Shown here: in pieces, positions 11,141 to 22,023 of the stretch
Numbering within the stretch: the first letter of the stretch is position 1
How the letters are laid out: each line of letters starts with the position of its first letter
Source of the DNA: Hyposmocoma kahamanoa
Lineage: Eukaryota; Arthropoda; Insecta; Lepidoptera; Cosmopterigidae
Direction of reading: 5' to 3'
Length of the DNA stretch: 64,000 nucleotides
Assembly (NCBI RefSeq): GCF_003589595.1
Contig: NW_020654810.1
Coordinates: forward strand, 6,111,738-6,175,737
Translations under genes and position numbers: made by a program
Notes under the pieces: model-generated
Told to the model about the DNA's origin: nothing
What the model saw: the letters and a program-made list of their open reading frames with translations, nothing else
Databases searched by the model: none

Positions 11141-11740
11141 GGTGGGCGTTTAAACGAAAAGCACTTAAAAAGTCTGCTTTTTAAAATAAGCGCATAAGCA
11201 CGCTTTTCATTTTAAGCGTAAGCGTTGTTTTTAAACATAAGATCTATGCACTTAAACGTTTTTCTAAGCGACTTTTTAAGCGTCAAATTAAAAAGCGATT
11301 AGGTGAAAAGCGCTTTTACAAGCACGCTTTTTAAACGTACGTTTTAACGTTAAAAAAATAAGCAGTTTTTTCCATTTCAACGGTTAACAACTACAAAAGT
11401 TAAACAAAACGAACGCTTTTAAACGCCAATGAACAAAATGTTAATATAATAGTGTTACGTCATAATAAAAATATAACTCGTTTTTTACAAAAAAACTTAC
11501 TAATACCTTTAGTGGTCTACTCTTGCGTTTCGCTATCAACACAACGTTGTAAGCTTTTTTTAACATAAAAGACTATGCGCTTAAACGTTTTCTAAACGAT
11601 TTTGTTAGCTTCAAATTAAAAAGCGTTTACGTGAAAAATTAAAAAAAGCGTTTAAAAAAGCACGCTTTTTTTAAAAAAGCATAACCTTTAAACGTTGAAA
11701 AAAAATAAGCAGTTTTTCCCATCTTTAATCAGAATGTCAA
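11141..11740. repeat. degenerate AAGCG/CGCTT array in two related blocks
   Basis: Two blocks (about 11141-11375 and 11545-11735) share an ordered set of words: ATGCRCTTAAACGTTTT, TCTAARCGA, CAAATTAAAAAGCG, AAAAGCACGCTTTTTAA and ATAAGCAGTTTTT. Each block is built from AAGCGY and its complement, so it is close to a run of small inverted repeats. The 165-bp spacer is plain AT-rich DNA. No coding capacity. Confidence 0.65.
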
Positions 11741-12158
11741 TTGCAATCAAGTATTTGAATATTTTAGCGATTAAGTGTTGCTGCTTTTTGGACTTCTTTG
11801 AGAATCGCAATGATGCTGATAGTTATTTAAACATGTTTACCAAATTTTTGTTTTAAATAATACTTCAAAAAATGCAGGTCTGCTATGTTGACGCATGTTG
11901 CAAATGTACCTATCTATAACTACCTGCTATATTGGAGTGAATGAACTTTGTAAAAAGTGACCAGTAGTAAACGTAACGGTAGTTTCCTTAAAACATAACA
12001 AGGTCACAATTTTTTTTATTGTTTTTGCACTTTTTTGCACATATCTAGCAAAAAAGTTGAGCCTGGTTAATTTTTTCTGGCAATAAAGTACCAAGCTCCA
12101 TATCACTTTGGTACCAATTTTTTCCAGTGTGATTACCTTAACAACGTGTCAAGCTTAC

Positions 12159-12329
12159 CTGCGCGAGCAAATGTACGGCCTCGTGCGTGGCTTGCACGGA
12201 GAGCGTGTAGAGCGCAGCGAGCGCGGGCGGGCGGGGCGCGCGCCGCAGCATATGCGCGCGGGCGCCGGCGCATGCATGCCGCATGTCTTCTAGTGACGGT
12301 GTGCCCAGAAGCTCCGTTATTAGCTCCAG
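12159..12329 (-). CDS. nmo: nemo exon: C-lobe LELITELLGTPS to HEAVHLLAQ
   Basis: A 171-base exon of 57 whole codons, in phase 0 at both ends, between acceptor gtgcattgcag and donor gtaagc. It encodes LELITELLGTPSLEDMRHAC through an Ala/Arg/Pro-rich stretch to ALYTLSVQATHEAVHLLAQ. This is the region of the MAPK insert and helix H, near the family's common-docking area. The exon is very GC-rich at third positions compared with the exons at 13076 and 18588, and its Ala-rich middle (RRAPRPPALAALYTL) is more biased than the fly sequence, though length is kept. Confidence 0.96.
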
Positions 12330-12846
12330 CTGCAATGCACAGGTACACAAGCGTAATTAAAAGTAAGCAATTAATAAATTAATGAAAAATACATTTCTTT
12401 AGTATACCTAGTTATACAGGGCGCTTCACAGCTATGGGGCATGGAGGGCGGATGCTTTAAATATTGTAGATAGGATATTTTGCTTCCTCGATACATAGTT
12501 TTAAAAGTACTACCACTACATTTTCTTATATACTCGTAATTGAACATTTCTATCGGCATCATAAAAATATATATTAAATATGTTTTTTCAAATTTAGTCG
12601 CTTCCATTCCCAAATGAGGCAAGAAACTTTAAATCTCTAGATGTAGTATTACTTACTTTTAAAAATAAAATAATGTTTCCATGAAGCAAAATTTTAAAGT
12701 ACTTTTTTTTGTCTACTTTGTCAATTCCTCAAAGATTACTTTCCAAATTTATTAACGTAAAGATCGAACACTAACAAAAATTTGGTTCGAATTTAGTCAA
12801 ATCCCTTCGATTCGTCTAAATTCAAAAAATGCTATGCAAAAAATGA

Positions 12847-12886
12847 AGAACACTAAGAAAAATTCCTTAATTTTTCTTAGTGTTCT
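12847..12886. repeat. perfect 18-bp inverted repeat with CCTT loop
   Basis: AGAACACTAAGAAAAATT is followed by CCTT and its exact reverse complement. The words GAACACTAAGAAAAATTCCTT belong to the SINE-C family, so this may be two SINE-C tails rearranged head to head. It sits in the 746-base nemo intron. Confidence 0.8.
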
Positions 12887-12955
12887 ATCGCTGTATTAAT
12901 AATTACTACAAAGTAGTGGAGTAATTTCACAAAAAATAATTAATTACCATGGTGG
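12879..12955 (+). mobile_element. SINE-C 3' tail fragment
   Basis: TGTATTAATAATTACTACAAAGTAGTGGAGTAATTTCACAAAAAATAATT-type tail, as in full copies at 27375 and 46855. The tRNA-like head is missing. Confidence 0.6.
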
Positions 12956-13075
12956 TGAAATATTGTAACAATCTATGTTCAAAATTAAAACTATAATTTT
13001 ATTCTTCGAAAGATTCGTAGCAAGCAAGACCCTACAATTGAAGTTCTCATGCATGTTATTTGTAAATAATGTCAC

Positions 13076-13202
13076 CTGTTGGACAGGACTCTGCGCCTGG
13101 AAGAGGATCCGTCGGCCCAGCAGCTCGCCAAATATGCAGCCTACTGACCACACGTCCACTGCCGCTGTGTAGTGGTTTGCGCCCATCAGGATTTCCGGTG
13201 CT
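13076..13202 (-). CDS. nmo: nemo exon: APE motif and MAPK-type C-lobe
   Basis: After acceptor atgttccag the first base A completes AG|A for Arg, followed by 42 residues starting [16 protein letters not shown] and ending QAQSPVQQ, then donor gtgaca. APE closes the activation segment and [17 protein letters not shown] is the kinase subdomain IX-X signature. Nearly every position matches Nemo/NLK, and the main variation (GANHYTAA) falls where fly and human proteins also differ. Phase fits both neighbours exactly. Confidence 0.97.
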
Positions 13203-13374
13203 CTGGAACATAACAAAGTGGAATTTAGATGAAAACGATTATCATCAGCTTGTCAACAAAACGTCATACAAAGTCGCTAAAAATATTCTCATACCTTTTG
13301 CCCAAAGTTGATAACTAACTGTAATTTAACTCATATCGATAATTAGTACTGTAAGTCTTTATGTTGTCGTATGA

Positions 13375-14000
13375 AAAAAAACTTTTTATTAATTTGATCA
13401 ACTTCCGTCCCGATTTTTTCTTCCCATACAATGAAATCATACTTATAAGAAACAGTCTATTAGCATTAAACAAAAGTCCATTTTATGTTGATTGAGGATG
13501 TTTGCCCATCGTTTTGACTGTACAATTTTAAAGTTTTGGGTAAACATTACAATTGGTCAAATTAAGTAATAATTGTGCATTTTCCAAATTTTAATATTTA
13601 AATTTTCTATCAATATCTCAAAATTCAATGTAATCATACTAACATAGTTCTAAGATTTTCTTTTGTAACCAACACCATTATCTTATGGACTATTAATTAA
13701 TTATTATTATTATTATTTATTATTTATTCATTATGTATGAAAAATATTTTATGAAATTTGACCAACTTCGGCTGTCCCGATTTTTTCATCCCATACAATG
13801 AAATGATCCCTTCATGACACCGAATCGATTAGCGAAAAATTTGATCAATTTTGTTCATTTTTATGGACAAATCACGCTTGACCAAAAAGTTGACTGAAAA
13901 TTGTTTTCACAAAAAAAAGGTAACGGTTCCTAAGACATTTTCCTTGTATCTACTATGGTTTCGGATTTCCCCATACTGTCGCATTAAAAAAACAGTGTAT
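13375..14000 (+). repeat. AT-rich dispersed repeat (repeat F), copy 2
   Basis: Partner of 8775-9175 in the same orientation. The well-conserved part is 13735-14000. The stretch 13390-13470 matches the start of copy 1, and about 260 bp between the two parts is unique AT-rich DNA including a (TTA)n run near 13700. Confidence 0.65.
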
Positions 14001-15342
14001 ATAGAAACCCAATAATACACAATATTTTCCTCGCCATTTTTGAGCAACTTGTAAAAAACCGTATACATGTATATTGTTTTACCAAATATTAAAAAAAAAC
14101 AGGGGTTTTAGAAGTTATTTTGACTGAACTAACAGAACAACGCAAGACATCAAATCAATTCCTCAAACGAGTTAGACAAACCTGACCCAATCCAATTCTG
14201 TTGACCCCACTGCTTGTCGATCTGTTCAGTTGTCAATTAGTTACCATGAAAACAATAGGTCGTAGAGCAACGGTCACAAATTGTAAGAGCTTGTCACTTG
14301 TTATTTACATATAAACCACCCTAACAACAACAACACCTTAGTAACAAGTAACAAGCAACATATGAACAAACTGTTTTCAATTTTTACATGTAACATGACG
14401 GTCAGCTGGGGTTCGAACTCGAGCTCTCTTTTCTCTAATTGTTTCGATCCTCATGAAATTTGAATTTAAATACGTAATAAATAAATAAAATGTTTCTTTA
14501 TGTTCTAGGTATACACCCATTAACAAATTTAACATTATTTATTTATTACATTACATTACATATCCACTAAATTGAATTTTAATAACCGAATATTATTATC
14601 ATTAATGAAGTAAATAATTAAGAATCACATTAAATTGAATTCAATTTACATTACAAATAATAATATAATTATAATTAATTTGTTTATATTTTAAAAATAG
14701 AGTGTTCTCTTACAAAGTCGCACGTATCGCATACTGTCCTTACTTATATTGATTGATTACTTACTTATATTGACCGAATCGCTCACTCTCGTAAGAAATG
14801 ACCAATATCACTTTCGTATTATGGCGAAAAAATCGTCGACTGTATTCACGGCAAACATGCCAGACGCACTACACCGCCAGGGCAGCAGCAGCATAGCACG
14901 CAATGCGTTATTGTACTGAACTCTGAGTCTATCAAAAAGTCGCTTAAAGTAATGATACCACAACTGACTAGTGTCGAATGCCTGACAATAAGCCCGTTAT
15001 TTTTACTTGAACTGTGCAATGAGCGCATCGACGTGTTAACATGTTACTCTTCATGGCTATAGTCGGCGTCGGTGTGATGAAAAACATTGTATGTTTCAAG
15101 GGTGGTACGGGAATTAAGAATCTCGACTCCGAAAGATTTTAATAGAGTCTCGTTCGTAATTCCTCATTCACCGCCTTTAATACACAATGTACTATACTGC
15201 CTTGTTATTTTTCAATAACTGTTAGTATAAGCTGTTGTACATATTCTTTACTTGTTATTTGTGTAGAATAAGGTTTTAAATCGTTGTATGTAAATGTAGT
15301 ACGCAGAATGCCATATGGCATAGTACTTATGTACGTCATTCA
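14001..15342. other. AT-rich intron, nothing recognised
   Basis: No gene or clear repeat. A lone tRNA B-box-like word (GGGGTTCGAACTCGAGC) occurs near 14408, without a usable A box. ATTTATTA-rich runs fill 14520-14690. Confidence 0.4.
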
Positions 15343-15540
15343 TAATTGAAGCTATCAGGGCAAAAGTGGTGCAACCACCATTTTTTCTGCAATGTTACTT
15401 TAAATGATACTAAAGTACTAAGTGAGTATTATTTTATATTTAGATATATAGAAATAATTATGTACTTTAGTATCATTTAAAGTAATATTTTAGAAAAAAA
15501 AAAGTGGGTTACACCACTTTTGCGTTGATAGCCTCAATTA
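15343..15540. mobile_element. long fold-back MITE, about 198 bp
   Basis: Nearly symmetrical palindrome. The left arm TAATTGAAGCTATCAGGGCA, AAAAGTGGTG and TTACTTTAAATGATACTAAA is matched on the right in reverse with few changes. The centre is a short AT-rich loop near 15430-15455. No coding capacity. Confidence 0.75.
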
Positions 15541-15918
15541 TCTTGTACAGTAAAGATCAAATAAATAAATAACATGTGAACACATGTTGGCTAAGTAACC
15601 TGGTAATCGTCCGATAAGCGGTGATCAATAAACTGTGAAAAGTTAAATATAAAAGGAATTGTATCTTAAATGTTCTCAAGTCACAATAATTATGTAGTAA
15701 TTAAATTTAAATAATATCTTAAATATAAGATTTTATTCGAAAAATTTGATTACAAAGTTAATTTCACAAGTGAAAGTTACAAAGTTAATAAAGTGAAGAT
15801 TATGAACTCCGTATTATAAGTAAAATTATTACGAAACATGTTATATCCGCTACTTTCGATCGTTAAATCAGCAGATTTAAGATAAATTTTATAGAATAAA
15901 TTATAAGATAAAATTTAC

Positions 15919-16210
15919 AGCAGTAGAGCTCCTTGTGAAAGAGTTCGTCCATAAATGTACTGCCACATTACCTATTTCTGTCACCAAGCAGTGATGTTAG
16001 CATTACTGTGTTCCGGTTTTGAAGGGTAAGGGTGCTGGTGAAATTACAGGCACATGGGACTTGTCAACTTATGTCTCAGGGTGACGGGCGCAGTGACAGT
16101 GTCCCTCGGATCTTTGCGATTTAAAGCTTTGAGTGGCACTGTAACTGTTATGGACAGGCGTGTAGCGTACCATCAGATGCACGTCTTGTTCATCCCGTCA
16201 CTTTACGATT
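15919..16210 (+). mobile_element. SINE-A copy, near full length
   Basis: SINE-A reads, in order, GCAGTAGAGCTCCTTGTGAA, a region ending in CCGGTTTTGAAGGGTAAGG, GGCACATGGGACTTGTCAAC, GATCTTTGCGATTTAAAGC, GGACAGGCGTGT and a final hairpin-like segment (CATCAGATGCACGTCTTGTT, CCCGTCACTT) before an AT-rich tail. No tRNA A or B box is visible. The 3' segment resembles the tails of lepidopteran CR1/jockey-type LINEs, so it may be a LINE-mobilised SINE or a LINE 3' fragment. The open frame 16054-16266 is just this element. Confidence 0.8.
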
Positions 16211-16279
16211 TACATATAGGTATACAGGTCACTGATAATTTAGAGATTTTTCTTATTTTATTATAAAAAAGAAAAATAA

Positions 16280-16400
16280 TTAAAAAATTGAAACTATTTT
16301 TCAGGGTCTAAATCGCGTACAATATTTTTTTCAAACAAACCAACGTTTCGGACCTTTACAAGTCCCATAGTCACGGCTGACTGAGACAGTAAAGTAATTA
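16280..16400 (+). repeat. pLTR-like repeat copy
   Basis: GAAACTATTTTTCAGGGTCT, AAATCGCGTAC, CCAACGTTTCGGACC and CATAGTCACGGCTGACTGAG match the series at 6205, 21690 and 22024. Likely derived from the terminal repeat of a Penelope-like element. Confidence 0.55.
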
Positions 16401-16499
16401 ACCAGGTATGTCTAATATTAATTGCAAACCCCCTATTCTGACATCCTTATCGTACTCTATATCATACTAACGTAACCGACATTTTTAGCGAAATTCAAT

Positions 16500-16860
16500 T
16501 ATTAAGGTATCTGGAATTGATTTTCGCTAAACGACTCTTTTATGGGGAACTGTATACGTTTTTACAATAAAATTCCGGAGCATATACTTCCTAAGTTTAA
16601 AAACTGCATTAAAAATATTTTAATTAAAAAGTCATATTTCAAAATTGAAGACTACGTGTGAGATAAAAATGTAGGGACGACATGGCTCAGGATTCCATAC
16701 AAATTTGTTTCAAAGTGTATACCAAAGCATTTAAGTTTCTTTGAAAAGAGCAATCCCTTAAAGTTTCTTGCTCGTTCTTCTCAGAGAAGTCAGCGTAGTG
16801 AACGAGCAGTAGCTTAAAAGCGACGCTTTCAAGAGTAAATTTATTTTACCCTAAATTTAT
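16500..16860 (+). mobile_element. LINE 3' remnant with reverse-transcriptase C-terminus (LINE-J, copy 1)
   Basis: From about 16527 the + frame reads SFMGNCIRFYNKIPEHI, then FKNCIKNILIKKSYFKIEDY before a stop: the tail typical of insect non-LTR reverse transcriptases (RFYNKLPE...FK..LK). The downstream part (CAGCGTAGTGAACGAGCAG, then AAATTTATTTTACC) is the 3' UTR shared with 51155-51770. A 5'-truncated dead copy. Confidence 0.7.
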
Positions 16861-17000
16861 TTTTATTAAATTTATTTATTCTTTGACTTTCACTTTTACA
16901 GAATTCAGTCCAAATTCGGTGTATTTCAAGATACCAATCAAAGTCCCATAAATTCCTTCCAAATAAGATTACAACAGCAGACCCAACACCCCACAGAATG

Positions 17001-17192
17001 TGCAATACGTATGTGCGATTGTGTAAGACGCAGAGGTCCCAGGTTCGATTCCCGGGCCGACATAAATGTGTGTATGGCCTACATTTATTTCTCTCGTGAG
17101 TTTGGGTGTAATTTGTGGTTGACTATGTGTGTGTCCATGGCAACCGCGGCACAGGGTTTCCTAGTGCGGGGCTATGTTGAGTGTGTGCGTTC

Positions 17193-17194
<2 letters not shown>
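17001..17194 (+). mobile_element. SINE-B copy ending in a microsatellite
   Basis: Same body as the copy at 3949, with B box GGTTCGATTCCCGGG. The tRNA head is degraded (GTATGTGCGATTGTGTAAG). It runs straight into the TA/CA microsatellite at 17192. Confidence 0.8.
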
Positions 17195-17228
<34 letters not shown>

Positions 17229-17235
17229 TACACAA
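17192..17235. repeat. (TA)n(CA)n microsatellite
   Basis: About 12 TA units followed by CACACACACACATACACA at the end of a SINE-B, a usual place for tail-derived microsatellites. Confidence 0.85.
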
Positions 17236-17610
17236 TACTAAAAAGACGAAATCAGTTATAATTTGAGTTCCTTGTAGCCGTTCTCAAAAGGACGCGATTC
17301 CCAGAAGTCTTCTAATGGCTGCGTAGAGTTCCTAATCAATATTCGGTTGGAATAGTCACCATTCAAGGGATAAATATTAACATCTACATTTCGGATTTGC
17401 GTCAAATTAAATAACGCTATCTAGCGTCTCTTGAGGGAAGTATAAATACTTATAGTTAAGGAAGATTATTGCGTTAAAACGAAAATGGTAACGCGGCGTA
17501 GGTTTTACGTGTGAGTTAAACGAAAAAAGGTGCCTTAGAAATAAGAAGAAATTGGGTACCTATTAGAAATAAAATATCTCTAATAACAATCGAATTAAAA
17601 TTATTTTTTA

Positions 17611-17990
17611 ACCGACTACAAAACAAGGATTCGACTGTTTTTTTTATGTATGTTACGTGATAACTCTTTTTCACTTTAATTTGTGAACCGATTACGATGA
17701 TTTTTTTATTGTTGGAAAGAGGGTGCCTCAGAAGTAGTGCCATTTAAATTGGAAAAAATAGTCCACCTCATAGGGTCATATTCCAGAACTCTACTCAATG
17801 CTCAAGTCAGGACTTGAGTAGACTTGAGTATGATTTCAAGAACTGGAAATACGACCCTAATGGCAAGGACTTGAGTATGATTTTCAGTGCTCACTGCAAT
17901 ACTCAAGTCCTGACTTGAGTATTGAGTCGAGTTCTGGAATACGACCCTAAGTGTGACAAACTAGGGGTTGAATAACTTTTGAGGTCGGTT
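17611..17990. mobile_element. ACCGACTTC-type MITE carrying a nested MITE
   Basis: Ends AACCGACTACAAAA and, reversed, AAACCGACCTCAAAAG. The body includes GAACCGATTACGATGAT, GGAAAGAGGGTGCCTCAGAA and GACAAACTAGGGGTTG, matching 51305-51518 in the opposite sense. This is a family very common in Lepidoptera. It is split by 17771-17949. Confidence 0.7.
17771..17949. mobile_element. nested MITE with TAGGGTCRTATTCCAGAACT ends
   Basis: Ends TAGGGTCATATTCCAGAACT and, reversed, TAGGGTCGTATTCCAGAACT. The interior repeats ACTCAAGTC..GACTTGAGTA many times in both orientations, so almost the whole 179 bp can pair. It sits inside the MITE at 17611-17990. Confidence 0.75.
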
Positions 17991-18157
17991 TTTTTTAGTA
18001 CTCTGTACTGAGATGATTATTCATAGATGAATGTTTAAAAATTATAATTTTGCGGAATTTTGTGATTTTATTTATCGAGAGACGTTTAGACAATCGTTTT
18101 TAGGACCCATATTTCACTACAGCCCCCGCAGCATGGCTACGCATGATAGTCGTAACG

Positions 18158-18252
18158 CGCGCGATAAAATTGAAATAAACGCGCGCTACTGGCTGTCTCA
18201 ATCAGATCTAATTTAGATAGCCAATAGCGCGCGCTTATTTCAATTCTATCGA
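18158..18252. repeat. inverted repeat with GCGCGC arms
   Basis: CGCGATAAAATTGAAATAAA, CGCGCGCTACTGGCT pairs with AGCCAATAGCGCGCG, CTTATTTCAATTCTATCG across an 18-base loop. A likely small MITE about 340 bp from the 18588-18756 exon. Confidence 0.65.
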
Positions 18253-18520
18253 TTAAAAAAAAAGTCGAAATACCGATTTTCCGTGTGGTTGAAATAAATG
18301 AAAACGTCTGTTTTGGGTCTCAATTCACCTTAAATGTAATCATAAAAAACTATAGATATTAATATGGACGAGTTCTTCTAATCGTAGGTACTGAGATTTT
18401 CTTTACACTGCGAGAACGTTTTACAGGTTCCATGGCATTTCAACTACTCAATTTATCAAAATGAAGAATATCTAAGGATTTATCCACAGCTTCTTGTGAA
18501 GCATGAATAAGCAGCTCTCA

Positions 18521-18778
<258 letters not shown>

Positions 18779-19211
18779 TTAATTGTGTTTTAAAGAACTA
18801 GATGAATTTCTAATGTAAAATAGCACAGTAAAAAGTAAGTTACCAAGTCGCACCCCTCATGAAAGAATGGCATAAGTGGAGTTACATCAAACACGTTCAC
18901 TGCTCCATTAGATACAGAAAAATATAACCCACATGCTCTCCAATTCTTGTAACTCTATCGACTAAGTTTCAGTCCAATTTTCAATAAGGGGTGCGAAGTT
19001 CGCAAACGCCAAAGAAACTTTCATGTTCAATAAAACAATAATACACTTTGAAGACACGTGAATATTCATTCGATTTAGGATTGCACCCTTCTTATACGCA
19101 CGCATCAATATCATGGATGCAGTGCCGAAGCGTGCTGATGAATATGGTAAAGCGTTGGGACGTACGTAATGTAGATTATAGACAAAGACTGCTATTACTA
19201 CAACAGTAACA

Positions 19212-19780
19212 TAATCAACCCATTTATACGTCCCACTGTTGAGCACAGGTTTCCTCTCAAGCGAGGATTTAAAGAATAGTCTTCAACACTGGCCTAATAC
19301 GGGTTGGCTAGGGAGCTCACACATTTTCCGAGAGTTGTGAACCTTTTTCGAAGAGCAGGTTTCGACGTATCGCTATCTAAAACGTGACAAAGTGACAAAA
19401 TACTTATTTGAGATATCATAAAAAAACATAACCCAGTTTTAGAATATTCAAATTGTTTAATGATATTTTAGCTTCGTATCGTTAGCGTAGGTTCCGATAA
19501 GTCGAACACGTGAATTAATTTTAACTATTTTTAAAAGAGAATTTTGCGCGCTATCTTAACGGATATTTGACCATTTGTCACTTAGCCGCTTTTTAGTTTT
19601 GTTATTGGACGGTAGATGTTTTCCTTCACTGAAAAGCTCATGGTAAATTTCAAATTAAATTTCGCACACAAATTCCGAGAAACTCAGAGGCGAACCCGGA
19701 TTGGAACTCACGGCCTCTGCTTGAGAGGCGGTAGGTCAAACCATTATAGGCTACCACGGGTTCAAATAAACGTAACACCC
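19212..19780 (-). mobile_element. SINE-D copy split by a 240-bp insert
   Basis: The reversed body (CGTCCCACTGTTGAGCACAG, CAGGTTTCGACG) stops near 19372 and resumes at 19614 (GATGTTTTCCTTCACTGAAA, ATTCCGAGAAACTCAGAGG, then B box and tRNA head to 19780). In other copies these parts are joined. The insert 19373-19613 is AT-rich with no recognisable class; GACGTA and GACGGTA at its edges could be a worn target duplication. Confidence 0.7.
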
Positions 19781-20169
19781 ATATTTTTTATTTGTGCAGC
19801 GATTATTTAGGTAAATAAATAGCATACATATTGCTAGAAATTTTAACTTCAAGCGACAAACTAATCATAATTATTTTGCGATAACACATGAATAGCAAGA
19901 AAGTCAAATCTTAAAGGATTAGTTTATACTACATGACGCATTGTTATGTTTATTAACTATTCACTAATTAAACTCAAAAGACATTCCGTAGCCACAATCT
20001 AGAAGCAAATACTTGATATTTGCTGTAGTTCAGTAGTATGTCAAATTCTGCTTAGTTTAACGGCTTCAACATAAATCATGATAAATATTTTAAGTAGCTC
20101 CTTATATACGAGTCTACATTTTTAATTTGTCCCTGGTGACATTGTTAATTTTTCTTTAAAGTATCCACA

Positions 20170-20265
20170 CGTGAAGTATCTATATAAACTGCACTACATA
20201 ATATTATATAATTTTTTTCCTTGTGATTTATTGTGTTAAATTAATATAAAAACTACGTGTTTTCG
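20170..20265 (+). repeat. short dispersed repeat, partner at 31013-31105
   Basis: ATATAAACTGCACTACATAATATT and the later CCTTGTGATTTATTG are matched by ATAAACTACGCTACATATAATATT and CCTTGTCATGTGTTG at 31013-31105. Class unknown. Confidence 0.4.
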
Positions 20266-20524
20266 ATTATTTTTGTGGTCGTTGAATTGTTTTTATCTAA
20301 GTGCCAAAAAGTTTGGGAACCTATGATCTAAAACAAAAGGAGCCGGTTAAAGCGTATGTTGTCATTTAAAACCACCGACACAAATGTTAATAAACGTTGT
20401 CGGAAATTTATGCCGATATAGTGGGTCGACGAATTAACGGCTATTGTTGAGGCAAATATAGGCGATTTCTGAAACGAATTATTGAGAACCAATTCAAGTG
20501 ATATTGTTATAGCATGTACTATAG

Positions 20525-20672
20525 GTAGTAGCAGTAGAGGTCCGGTGACGGGAACAGTGGCAATGTCCCTCAGATATTTGCGATTTAAAGCCCTGAGTGT
20601 CATGGACAGGCGTGTCGCTTACCACCAGGCGCACGACTTGTTCATCCCGTCACTTGCTATCATAAAAAACTC
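20525..20672 (+). mobile_element. SINE-A copy with large internal deletion
   Basis: Keeps the first bases (GTAGCAGTAGAG) and then jumps to GGTGACGGG..CAGTGGCAATG and the complete 3' half ending CCCGTCACTTGCTATCATAAA. About 150 bp of the middle is missing compared with 15919-16210. Confidence 0.75.
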
Positions 20673-20974
20673 ATACAAATATTTTCGTCAATATCAAAAC
20701 TGATATGGGGTACGTTGAAAGACGTAAAACAATTGAAAGGATGCTACGAAGGAGGCCACTAGTAATTATTACGGAGTGTGTGTGTGAGATACTTCTACAG
20801 AAAGGAGGTGTCGCGCATTGTGTTATATGTAGATATACAAAAACATACAAATTTGTTAAGCGAGAGGGGAGGATGCAAAGGGGTGTACAGAAATAAAGTT
20901 AACACAGACTAAGGCTTAGTTTATGCCAACTGAGTGTATACTGCTCATTTATTGCATCTGCCAGTTAAGCCGAT

Positions 20975-21085
20975 TCCTGTGAGCGCTGGATGACATGGTG
21001 GCGGGCTCTATTACCGGTAGAACCAATTCGGGCAATGAACTTTTCTAAATTAGTTCTAGGTGTTCTGGATGGTGCCCCGAGTAAT
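20975..21085 (+). mobile_element. SINE-E, degraded tRNA-like copy
   Basis: GAGCGCTGGATGA and GGTAGAACCAATTCGGGCAA, TGAACTTTTCTAAATT match 52912-53010. The B box is mutated (GGGCTCTATTACCGGTAG). Confidence 0.6.
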
Positions 21086-21121
21086 TTCAGTTGTTCTGAT
21101 ATACCTACAAAGAATTCTTTC

Positions 21122-21412
21122 ACGTGACAGGACGAACGAGTCGAGCACTTGGTGATAAGAGACACACCTGTCCATAACATTTACTGTAGCACCACACAAT
21201 GCTTTAAATCACAAAGATCTGAGGGGCACTCACTGCGCCCGCTACCCTGAGACTTAAGTCGACAAGTCCCATTTGCCTGTAATTTCACCAGCACCCTTAC
21301 CCTTCAAATCCGGAACACAATACTGACATTACTGCTTGGCGGCATAAATAGGGGTAAGGTGGCCGTACTTTTCTAGACGAACTCTTTCACAAGAAGCTCT
21401 ATTGCACATAAA
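21122..21412 (-). mobile_element. SINE-A copy
   Basis: Reversed SINE-A from GTGACAGGACGAACGAGTCG to GACGAACTCTTTCACAAGAA, GCTCTATTGC, with all middle blocks present. The open frame 20965-21180 crosses it by chance. Confidence 0.8.
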
Positions 21413-21689
21413 GTTCTCTAGTTTAAGAACAGGTAATCGGTATAGATGTCTGACACATTATTATTATTTATACAAAGATCTAACAAAACACAAAGAACAA
21501 TGCCTTCAACCCGGGCTGGACTCGAATCAGTGACTTTTACGCCAAACTGGAGCTATAAAAACATAATGGTAATAAAAACACCATGATATTCAATAAAATA
21601 ACTATGGCACATTATCTTTATTATTCCAAAATACTTAACTGATGTTCTTTCGCACTTTAACATAAATATTTACCTTGAAAATTAAACTA

Positions 21690-21970
21690 TGTTTTCAGAT
21701 ATAAATCGCTTATAGGTATTTGTTTTTTTTTTTCAAACACACCAACGTTTCGGAGCCCTTAGGCGATTATCACTGCAACGCGCCCCGCAACGGAGCGCGA
21801 ACCTGCGTTTTTTAACGTTGTACTGAAGGACCTCAGTTTGTATGGAAAACACGCGCCGTCGAACACACTGACAACGCTTCTCAGGCGCGTGCGGTTTCAC
21901 CCATCCGGTTCACGAACCGCAGGGTATGGCACACTGCGCTCTGCACTACCGCGCAGATTTTTAAGCTAAG
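21690..21970 (+). repeat. pLTR-like head and GC-rich stretch
   Basis: 21690-21770 is a pLTR-like copy (AAACTATGTTTTCAG, CCAACGTTTCGGAGCCC). 21780-21970 is an isolated GC- and CpG-rich block (CAACGCGCCCCGCAACGGAG, CAGGCGCGTGCGG) that resembles the one at 23590-23740 in composition, not clearly in sequence. Probably a non-autonomous element; class unknown. Confidence 0.4.
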
Positions 21971-22023
21971 GACCTGTTCAGTTTTCTACAATAGATCTCG
22001 ACGTCGATAAATTTATATTTGCT

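Noticed and set aside
11141..11740. CRISPR-like array
   Set aside because: No fixed repeat/spacer lengths; motifs are 5-6 bp, overlapping and inverted, in a eukaryotic intron.
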